Below are positions 58,306 through 64,000 of a stretch of 64,000 nt of DNA, piece by piece (the first letter of the stretch is position 1; each line of letters opens with the position of its first letter). The translations under genes were made by a program, and so were the position numbers. The DNA lies in assembly GCF_036075115.1 (NCBI RefSeq), contig NZ_CP107958.1, positions 8,742,001-8,806,000 of the forward strand, read 5' to 3'. Source of the DNA: Streptomyces sp. NBC_00377 (GTDB taxonomy: Bacteria > Actinomycetota > Actinomycetes > Streptomycetales > Streptomycetaceae). The notes under the pieces are model-generated. The model was not told the DNA's origin and ran no database searches. It saw only the letters and a list, made by a program, of their open reading frames with translations.

Positions 58306-59211
58306 TCAGCCGCGCTGGGCGGCGTCGTAGACGGCCCGCGCGGTCTTGTCGAGCGTAGGCCCGTACATCGGGCTGCCGCCGTCGCCCTGGCCGTGGCTGT
58401 TGACGGACACCACGGTGCCCTTGCCGGTGGCGGAGTCGAAGCCGGCGAGCCAGGGGCCACCGCTCGCGCCGCCGCCGAGGTCGCACGGGACGCGCTGTTC
58501 GCCCTCGGGGGCACGCTGGGTGGTACCGGCGCAGTAGAGCAGCGACTCACCCCGCTGGGGACTGGTCGCGGGATAGCCGAAGGCGGCGACCCGCTCACCG
58601 GCCGCACGGCCGAACGCGATGTTCTGCGCCCCCACCGCGTCGGTGAGCCGCTTCCCGTACGCCGGGGTGGCGACGACCATCGCAGCCACGTCATCGACGG
58701 TGTCCTCGGCCCAGGAGCGCGGTGTCGTCGTCGCCTTGACGGCGTAGCGGCCGTACGGCGTCTTGCCCTTGGTGTAACCGGGGACGAAGACGATGTCGCT
58801 GTAGGTGTTGACGGGCGAGGAGCCGAGCCGTGCGCAGTGAGCGGCGGTCATGATCACCGAGCGGTTGCTGCTGGTGACGGCGCTGGCCGTGCACCAGGTG
58901 TCCTGCCCCCTGGAGTCGACGAAGAAGAGGCGGCCGATGCTGGGGATGCCCTTGCCGGTCCAGGGCTTGCTGAGCGGTCCGGTCGGGCCCAGGTCGACGG
59001 CGCGGCTGACCTGCTTCATGCGCGCGGGCGTCCAGTAGGAGAGGGCGTCGGACACCTCTGCCGCCGTGTAGGTGACCGTACTGACCTGCCCGGTTCCGGT
59101 GGCGGCCGCTGCGGGTAGGGCCGGAGCCGCGAGGGGGCAGGCCAGCGCCAGCAGGGCGGTGGCGAGACCGGCGACGGTACGGCGCGTGCCTCGGGACAGG
59201 GTGGGCGACAT
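58306..59211 (-). CDS. Secreted trypsin-like serine protease
   Basis: A 301-residue secreted protease of the S1 family. Signal peptide VAGLATALLALACPLAAPALPAAAA; catalytic triad His in MTAAHC near residue 124, Asp in DTVDDVAAMVV near 173 and Ser in GGGASGGPWLAGFD near 252. WCTASAV and SHGQGDGGSPMYGP are conserved in the Streptomyces 'peptidase' group. ATG 59211 follows GAGAGGA; an upstream in-frame ATG at 59247 lacks a signal-like context. Target unknown. Confidence 0.9.
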   Translation of the reverse strand: MSPTLSRGTRRTVAGLATALLALACPLAAPALPAAAATGTGQVSTVTYTAAEVSDALSYWTPARMKQVSRAVDLGPTGPLSKPWTGKGIPSIGRLFFVDSRGQDTWCTASAVTSSNRSVIMTAAHCARLGSSPVNTYSDIVFVPGYTKGKTPYGRYAVKATTTPRSWAEDTVDDVAAMVVATPAYGKRLTDAVGAQNIAFGRAAGERVAAFGYPATSPQRGESLLYCAGTTQRAPEGEQRVPCDLGGGASGGPWLAGFDSATGKGTVVSVNSHGQGDGGSPMYGPTLDKTARAVYDAAQRG

Positions 59212-59360
59212 GGATGTCCTCTCGGGTGATCGGGATGTGGTGATCACCTGGGAGGATGCGATTCCGGAGGGTGCCGTGCATCCGCCGTCTGATCTTTCGT
59301 CAGCTGGCCGCCTCCGGCCCGGGCGCTCGAGACGTGGACGGCCAGGGCATCGCGGTTCTG

Positions 59361-60071
59361 TCAGAGTGAGGCGTCGTCGGCCGGCGAGGGTACGGCGCAG
59401 GGCCGCAGGACCATGAGCGAATCCTCCAGGGCCGCCACCATGGCGAAGGGAAACCGGTCGAGCTCAAGACAGAGCGCAACGTCGTCAGGGTGGGTTCCTC
59501 GACGTACACCCGTCGTCAGATCGGCTGCGGCGCGCGACTCGGCGGCGCGGCGAAGGAACCCGGCCGCATCCGTCCCGGCGTCGGTCGCCCGCGCGGCGAT
59601 GTACTGAGCGCACGCCAGATCTTCTTCGGCCCGTCCGTCGTCGCCGGTGACCACGAACGTGACACTGTCGCCCCTGCGCGTCCGCAGGAGCCGAGCGGTT
59701 GCCTCCGCCACCACGAAACCGGCGCAGAGCACCAGCGACGCCTCCTTGACCGCAAGGGCGCCGACCGTTCCCGCCGTGGTCTTCTGTACGACCGTTCGTC
59801 CGTCAAGGTCGGCAGAGCGCAGCAGCCCCGGCGAGTTGACCAGGTCGAACCCGGGCGCGGGCGGACCGTCTTTGAGCGCCAGCCGATCCGGGTGGTGAGC
59901 CTTGAGCGCCAGAGCGTCGTCAAGCGACTCGGCCAGCACGATCTTTTCCGCCCCTTGGGCGAAGACCCAGGCGGCGACGGTGAAGGCGCGCATGACGTCG
60001 ACCACGACCGCGACGGACGGGGCCTCGACCAGACCGGTGATGCCAACAAAGCGGGCGTCCATTCCGCTCAT
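59361..60071 (-). CDS. 2-phosphosulfolactate phosphatase family protein (ComB)
   Basis: A 236-residue protein of the ComB family: opening VVVDVMRAFTVAAWVFAQGAEKIVL, LKDGPPAPGFDLVNSPGLL, VVQKTTAGTVGAL and TFVVTGDDGRAEEDLACAQYI. In methanogens ComB hydrolyses 2-phosphosulfolactate during coenzyme M synthesis; in actinomycetes the substrate is not established. ATG 60071 is chosen over ATG 60062. Neighbours offer no sulfolactate pathway genes. Confidence 0.82.
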   Translation of the reverse strand: MSGMDARFVGITGLVEAPSVAVVVDVMRAFTVAAWVFAQGAEKIVLAESLDDALALKAHHPDRLALKDGPPAPGFDLVNSPGLLRSADLDGRTVVQKTTAGTVGALAVKEASLVLCAGFVVAEATARLLRTRRGDSVTFVVTGDDGRAEEDLACAQYIAARATDAGTDAAGFLRRAAESRAAADLTTGVRRGTHPDDVALCLELDRFPFAMVAALEDSLMVLRPCAVPSPADDASL

Positions 60072-60268
60072 GATTCCGCACGCCCGACCCGGAGCAGCTG
60101 TGGAGTGGCTTACGTCATATCGTCGGTCTCGGTGTGCCCGCATCCGTCGGCCGTCCGCGCCGGGCCCCGTGTCAGGTGGCACGGCGCTGGTCATGACTGC
60201 TCGGTCGCCGCATGGCTCGGCAGTGGCCGGACGTGTGCCCGCCTTTCCTGTCGCTGACGCCCGGCGCT

Positions 60269-60286
60269 TGGTAACAGCTGTTACCA
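60269..60286. promoter_or_regulatory. 18-bp perfect palindrome, toxin-antitoxin operator
   Basis: TGGTAACAGCTGTTACCA is perfectly symmetric. It overlaps the likely -10 (TACCAT, 60282-60287), whose predicted start site coincides with the antitoxin ATG at 60294, so the mRNA is leaderless. This fits an autoregulated antitoxin. Confidence 0.75.
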
Positions 60287-60293
60287 TGCTGCT

Positions 60294-60533
60294 ATGGCCA
60301 AGACACAACTGGGCGCGCGGGTGGATGAGGACGTGGCGGAACTCGCCAAGAAGCGCGCCGCCGACCTGGGACTGAGCATCGGGGACTACCTCGCCAGGCT
60401 GGTGCAGGACGACGCCAGTGGCCTGCGCGCCCGTGCGGTGGACGCGGCCGCCCGCTTCCTGGCCGAACACCAGACGGTCTTCGACGAGGCCGAGGACGCC
60501 CAGCAGGCGCCTGCGGGAGCGCGCGCGGCCTGA
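60294..60533 (+). CDS. Antitoxin, ribbon-helix-helix-like
   Basis: A 79-residue protein. The N-terminal part LGARVDEDVAELAKKRAADLGLSIGDYLARLVQDD has the beta-helix-helix pattern of ribbon-helix-helix DNA binders; the C-terminal part (AARFLAEHQTVFDEAEDAQQ) is a helix that should wrap the toxin. ATG 60294 is leaderless, under an 18-bp palindrome. Its stop overlaps the toxin start (TGATG). Role: neutralise the toxin and repress the pair. Confidence 0.82.
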   Translation: MAKTQLGARVDEDVAELAKKRAADLGLSIGDYLARLVQDDASGLRARAVDAAARFLAEHQTVFDEAEDAQQAPAGARAA

Positions 60534-60910
60534 TGGATCTGCACATCGACGTTCCCTGGATCCTGAAGGTCGCGGAGGCCGCAGGAGCGAACGATCCGGC
60601 ACCCGACGACTACGGCGTTCCCCTGTCGGCGGTCGCCCGGCACCGGGCCGAGCTGTTCGAACAGCCCGTCTACGACGGCCCGTACGCCAAGGCAGCCGCC
60701 TTGGTGCACACGCTGGGCCGGTGCCGCTGGCTGGAGCGCTCCAACATGGCCGTCGCCGCGGCCACAGGCGTCATGTACCTCGAGGCCGCCGGAATTCCCC
60801 TCAAGCCCGCCCGTGAGGACGCCGTCGCCCTCAAGGACCTGCTCCTCGATCCCACCTGTACCGTCGGGAAGATCGCTGCTCTGCTGCGGAACTGGCCCAC
60901 CGTCACCTGA
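60533..60910 (+). CDS. Fic/Doc-like toxin with altered active site
   Basis: A 125-residue protein with the helical fold of Doc toxins (LVHTLGRCRWLERSNMAVAAATGVMYLEAAGI near residues 58-90, and a C-terminal DAVALKDLLLDPTCTVGKIAALL). The canonical active motif, HxFxxGNKR, which transfers a phosphate or AMP, is degenerate: the His position appears to be Arg and the Gly/Lys/Arg are replaced (CRWLERSNMA). Either it works by another chemistry or it has lost activity. It overlaps the antitoxin stop. Confidence 0.78.
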   Translation: MDLHIDVPWILKVAEAAGANDPAPDDYGVPLSAVARHRAELFEQPVYDGPYAKAAALVHTLGRCRWLERSNMAVAAATGVMYLEAAGIPLKPAREDAVALKDLLLDPTCTVGKIAALLRNWPTVT

Positions 60911-61093
60911 CACCCACAGGCCTGCCGTTGCTGCTCCGGGCCCATAGGCCGGCCTCGGGCGTGGCGGCGGTCGCGGCGGTGGATCGGCTGCGGGCGTCAC
61001 GACGAAAGCCCCCACCCGGCTGCCGAGATGCTCGCGCGGCTCTTTCGCCTACCCGGCAACGCATCCGTGACCGCCGCCGGACCCCTGGGCCGG

Positions 61094-62203
61094 TCAATAT
61101 CCGATCGCCTCCCGGAGAAGCAGCACCGTGCCGCGCCCCGGGCGGGGTTCCGCGTTGAGGACGAGCAGCCGGTTGACGGCGCTGGGCGTCCCGTACACCG
61201 CCTGGGCGCGGGCGTTCTCCAGCGGCAGGGCGTGCTCTTCGACGCGGCGCAACGCGGTGCTGAGGTCGGGCACCACCTTCTGCGCACCGACGACCCAGAT
61301 CGCGTGAGCGGCTCCGCCGGCGTTGGCGGGGAGTTGGCTGCCGCTGCCCGAAGCGAGAAGGAGCGAGCCGGTCTCGGTGACCGCGGCGACGCTGTTGACG
61401 ACGAATGCGGGGCAGGCGAGCAGCTTCCGGATCTCTTCGGCGCCGGTGGCACGGTCGATGGCCAGGACGCGCGGCCTGACGGCGTCGTACCGGCCGCCGC
61501 CGTTGATGTCCTCGTCGATGCCGGACAACCGAAGGGTCTCGCTGGCTCCGGTGAGCACGCCGGCGCCCTCGGGGAGCAAGTCCTTGACGCGGGCGCGCGC
61601 GGCCGCGGCATCGTCAAGGATCTCGACGGCGAAGCCGTTGGTGCTCAGCGCGGCGGCAGCCCGCTCCAGTCGTTCGGACGATGCCGGGTCGGCGAAGGAC
61701 GGGGCCGAAGCCGTGCCGGCCGTGGCGTGTTCCGGACCGGTCGGACCGGTTTGCGAACCCCGCGCCGCCGTGGGCGCCGTGCCCGCCAGCGGGGAGGTGT
61801 CGAGGTACCTGACCTCGTACACCCGCTCGGCGAACTTCCAGCCCTCCGCTGTGCGCTGGTAACGGTCGTGGTAGACGGCGTAGTTGAGACCCTGACGTCC
61901 GTCGAGGGTACGAGCGAGTTCCTGGATGTAGGCGCGGCCGGTGGCGGTGTCGCCGTCGAGCAGGATCGTGCCGGGGTGTGTGGTCTGCACGAAGAAGTCC
62001 CACTGGCTCTGGAGCCGCTCGCCCCCGGCGCGGATCTCGTCCCGGCCGATCTGCTCGACGGGGATGTTGGGCATGCGCAGGGCGCCGTCCGGTGTGAACA
62101 GCGACGCCAGACGGGGGCGGTCGCGCATCATCGCCGCGTCGGTGAACTCGCCGCGCAGTGCCTCGATCTCGACGCGGTCCGCGATGGCCTGGAAGTCGTT
62201 CAT
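61094..62203 (-). CDS. SnoaL-like / LUD-domain fusion protein
   Basis: A 369-residue cytoplasmic protein with two parts. Residues about 1-145 form an NTF2/SnoaL-like domain (MNDFQAIADRVEIEALRGEFTDAAMMRDRPRLASLFTPDGALRMP). Residues about 180-369 are an LUD domain, as in lactate-utilisation proteins LutB/C (GVLTGASETLRLSGI, then AVTETGSLLLASGSGSQLPANAGGAAHAIWVVGAQKVVPDLSTALRRVEE). An Ala/Thr/Gly-rich linker separates them. ATG 62203 follows GGAGAG. It faces an ECF sigma gene across a mirror-image promoter, so it is probably that sigma's main target. The fusion is not a familiar architecture. Confidence 0.82.
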   Translation of the reverse strand: MNDFQAIADRVEIEALRGEFTDAAMMRDRPRLASLFTPDGALRMPNIPVEQIGRDEIRAGGERLQSQWDFFVQTTHPGTILLDGDTATGRAYIQELARTLDGRQGLNYAVYHDRYQRTAEGWKFAERVYEVRYLDTSPLAGTAPTAARGSQTGPTGPEHATAGTASAPSFADPASSERLERAAAALSTNGFAVEILDDAAAARARVKDLLPEGAGVLTGASETLRLSGIDEDINGGGRYDAVRPRVLAIDRATGAEEIRKLLACPAFVVNSVAAVTETGSLLLASGSGSQLPANAGGAAHAIWVVGAQKVVPDLSTALRRVEEHALPLENARAQAVYGTPSAVNRLLVLNAEPRPGRGTVLLLREAIGY

Positions 62204-62242
62204 CAAAGTCGTCTCTCCGTCTTGGTCTTGTCGTCGTCCTCA

Positions 62243-62321
62243 CCGTGACGACAACGCAGCCCCTCGGAATGTGAGGCGGCGCGTCGGCCTCACATTCCGA
62301 AGGGCTGTCCTGTCGTAACGG
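62243..62321. promoter_or_regulatory. Mirror-image divergent promoter element
   Basis: Two arms of 35 nt read outward in opposite directions (62277 down to 62243 and 62287 up to 62321) with 30 of 35 positions equal: GCCTCACATTCCGA, then GGGCTG, then TGTCGT and ACGG. The inner 13 nt of each arm match perfectly. Both the fusion gene and the sigma gene therefore start from the same sequence, as expected for an ECF factor acting on itself and on its target. Confidence 0.7.
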
Positions 62322-62359
62322 GTAGAGGCAGGGAAGCGAGCGAGGGAGACGTCCAGATC

Positions 62360-63298
62360 ATGACCACCACAGCCGGACCCGGCGACGATCAAGGCGATCC
62401 GGGCCTCAGCGCGATCATGAGCGAGCGGCGCCGGCTGATCAACCTCGGCTATCGGCTCCTCGGATCCTTGGCCGACGCCGAGGACGTCGTGCAGGAGACC
62501 TACACCCGCTGGTACGCCCTCTCGCCACAGGAGCAGCGGGCGATCGAGTCGCCCGGCGCCTGGCTGATGACGGTCGCCAGCCGCATCTGTCTGAACCTCC
62601 TCGGCTCGGCGCGGGCCAGGCGGGAGACGTACGTGGGCGAGTGGATCCCCGAGCCGCTGCCCGATCCCGTGCAGTGGATCACCGGGCACTCCGGCGGCGG
62701 CGGGCTCGACCCGGCCGATCGGGTCACACTCGACGAGTCGGTGACGATGGCCTTCCTGGTGGTCCTCGATTCGATGACCCCGGCCGAGCGCGTCGCGTTC
62801 GTCCTGCACGACGTGTTCTGCTATCCCTTCGGCGAGGTCGCCGAGGTCACGGGCCGCACTGCGGCGGCGTGCCGCCAGTTGGCCTCGTCCGCTCGGCGTC
62901 GCATCCGGACCGCACGGACGCCCGCGGACTCGAGTGCCGGACAGGCCCATGTCGTGAGGCAGTTCAAAAGGGCGTGGGAGACGAAGGACATCGACGCGCT
63001 GGTCGGGCTGCTCGACCCCGACGCCACCGCGACCGCCGACGGCGGCGGGCTGGCCGTCACCCACCTGCACCCGATCGTGGGCGGTGAGCGGATCGCGAAG
63101 GCATACGCCAAGATCGCCCGTGTGGCGGGCGACCGCACGACGTTCATGGAATGCACGGTCAACGGCCTGCCCGGCTTGGCGGCGTTGCAGGACGGCGACA
63201 TCGCGACCGTGTTCGCGTTCGAGATCGCGGACGACCGGATCAGGCACATCTGGGCAGTGCGGAACCCCGAGAAGCTCCGTCCGTGGCGCATCACATGA
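62360..63298 (+). CDS. ECF41-type RNA polymerase sigma factor with SnoaL-like domain
   Basis: A 312-residue sigma factor. Sigma-2 (about 20-90, with YRLLGSLADAEDVVQETYTRWY) and sigma-4 (about 130-185) are followed by a SnoaL-like C-terminal domain (about 200-312). The ECF41 landmarks are present in variant form: YVGEWIPEP in the linker, DGGGLAV in the SnoaL domain and NPEKL near the end. In ECF41 factors this domain takes the place of an anti-sigma and adjusts activity. ATG 62360. It is divergent from a gene that also has a SnoaL domain. Confidence 0.93.
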   Translation: MTTTAGPGDDQGDPGLSAIMSERRRLINLGYRLLGSLADAEDVVQETYTRWYALSPQEQRAIESPGAWLMTVASRICLNLLGSARARRETYVGEWIPEPLPDPVQWITGHSGGGGLDPADRVTLDESVTMAFLVVLDSMTPAERVAFVLHDVFCYPFGEVAEVTGRTAAACRQLASSARRRIRTARTPADSSAGQAHVVRQFKRAWETKDIDALVGLLDPDATATADGGGLAVTHLHPIVGGERIAKAYAKIARVAGDRTTFMECTVNGLPGLAALQDGDIATVFAFEIADDRIRHIWAVRNPEKLRPWRIT

Positions 63299-63407
63299 GG
63301 TGTGCTCGCAGTTTCCTTTCCCTCCGTATCCGGAAGGATCACAGCACCTGACGTACTCAGCGGCGACAATGAGCAGGCACTGGGTTCGACGGTCCGGGGG
63401 GAACTGG

Positions 63408-64000
63408 ATGCTGACCGGGATCGTGATCGACGCGCTGGACGCGGCGCGCCTGGACCGCTTCTGGCTGGACGCGACGAGAGGCCGGACAGACGGTCTGCGG
63501 CTGCGGTTCGTGCCCACGACGAAGCCGAAGGCGGCGCAGAAGAACCGGCTCCATCTCGACCTGGCCGGAGGGCCGGACTGGCAGGGCGAGGTGGCGCGCC
63601 TGCTCGCACTCGGAGCGACACGGGTCGACATCGGCCAGGGGGACGTCCCGTGGGACGTGCTGGCGGATCCCGAGGGCAACGAGTTCTGCGTCCTGCGGCC
63701 CGGTCATCCCGGCGTGCTCGCCGACGCCGGCCTCGCCGCGATCTGCCTCGACATCGCCGAGGAGGACCGCTACGGACAGCGGGCCTTCTGGGAGTTCCAG
63801 GCCGAGTGGCGTGCGGTCGAGTCGTACGACTGGGGCTTTCGGCTGCGCCGTCGTCCCACCAGCACGGTCTCACTGGTGATGGGACCGCCTGCGGCGCCGA
63901 AGACGGGGCGGAACAGGCTGCGTCTTGAGGTGACCCGGCGCGACGGTGAATCCGGCGAGTTCGTGGACGCCGGCGGGAACGAGTTCCACGTCACGCGCTG
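63408..64000 (+). CDS. VOC-family protein (cut by window edge)
   Basis: A VOC protein of about 198 codons within the window, closely related in pattern to the two-module protein at 38067-38807: IVIDALDAARLDRFWLDA, then QKNRLHLDLAGG, then DIGQGDVPWDVLADPEGNEFCVLRP. A second module follows (LAAICLDIAEEDRYGQRAFWEFQAEW). The frame is still open at the last base, which reads TG and may start a stop codon. GTG/ATG choice: ATG 63408, with GGGGGG upstream. Function unknown. Confidence 0.85.
   Translation, partial: MLTGIVIDALDAARLDRFWLDATRGRTDGLRLRFVPTTKPKAAQKNRLHLDLAGGPDWQGEVARLLALGATRVDIGQGDVPWDVLADPEGNEFCVLRPGHPGVLADAGLAAICLDIAEEDRYGQRAFWEFQAEWRAVESYDWGFRLRRRPTSTVSLVMGPPAAPKTGRNRLRLEVTRRDGESGEFVDAGGNEFHVTR

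Noticed and set aside
1..64000. Mobile elements, prophage, CRISPR, rRNA or tRNA
   Set aside because: No transposase, integrase, att-like repeats, spacer arrays or conserved RNA sequences were recognised by reading both strands; a tRNA search program would be a decisive check.

Overview
The window is chromosomal DNA from a high-GC actinomycete, almost certainly a Streptomyces. GC is very high, GTG starts and 4-nt ATGA/GTGA overlaps are common, and several genes belong to families typical of Streptomyces (SCO6745-like, DUF6584, DUF6411). A single in-frame TTA codon was found. No rRNA, tRNA, CRISPR array, insertion sequence or prophage was seen.

Positions 1-17715 hold a glycan-utilisation locus. 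A minus-strand operon runs SIS sugar isomerase, GH31, DUF4091/GH123, GH35, a GH31 C-terminal remnant and two tandem SGNH hydrolases. Divergent from it is an ABC sugar importer (lipoprotein plus two permeases, no ATPase). A DeoR regulator and a class II tagatose-bisphosphate-type aldolase follow. A TCAAGCG motif recurs in the control regions, once as a perfect dyad. The enzyme set suggests use of Gal/GalNAc-containing glycans.

Positions 17962-31285 hold housekeeping and stress genes: PPK2 polyphosphate kinase, an FMN-binding protein with a ferric-reductase-like flavocytochrome facing a two-component system, a GlsB/YeaQ membrane protein, and an AI-2E family exporter. They also hold a two-gene RNA-repair cassette (Rnl1-type RNA ligase plus 5'-kinase/3'-phosphatase) and an MHS-family transporter.

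Positions 31428-46153 are a mosaic: a cold-shock protein, acetyltransferases, a reductase-like gene under two strong operator dyads, a MerR-like regulator with an unusual leader, a HlyIII protein, VOC proteins, a DrrAB-type exporter with TetR, an XRE/SDR pair, and an L,D-transpeptidase.

Positions 46314-64000 mix small secreted or membrane proteins with gene remnants (half an MFS transporter, a degraded SH3 protein). They also contain a STAS protein, an EEP-family protein, a second two-component system, a secreted trypsin-like protease, a ComB-like phosphatase, and a Fic/Doc-like toxin-antitoxin pair with an 18-bp operator palindrome. An ECF41-type sigma factor faces a SnoaL-LUD fusion across a mirror-image 35-bp promoter-like element. 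A promoter plus leader module at about 35.3 kb is repeated at about 52.4 kb, which suggests a shared regulon.
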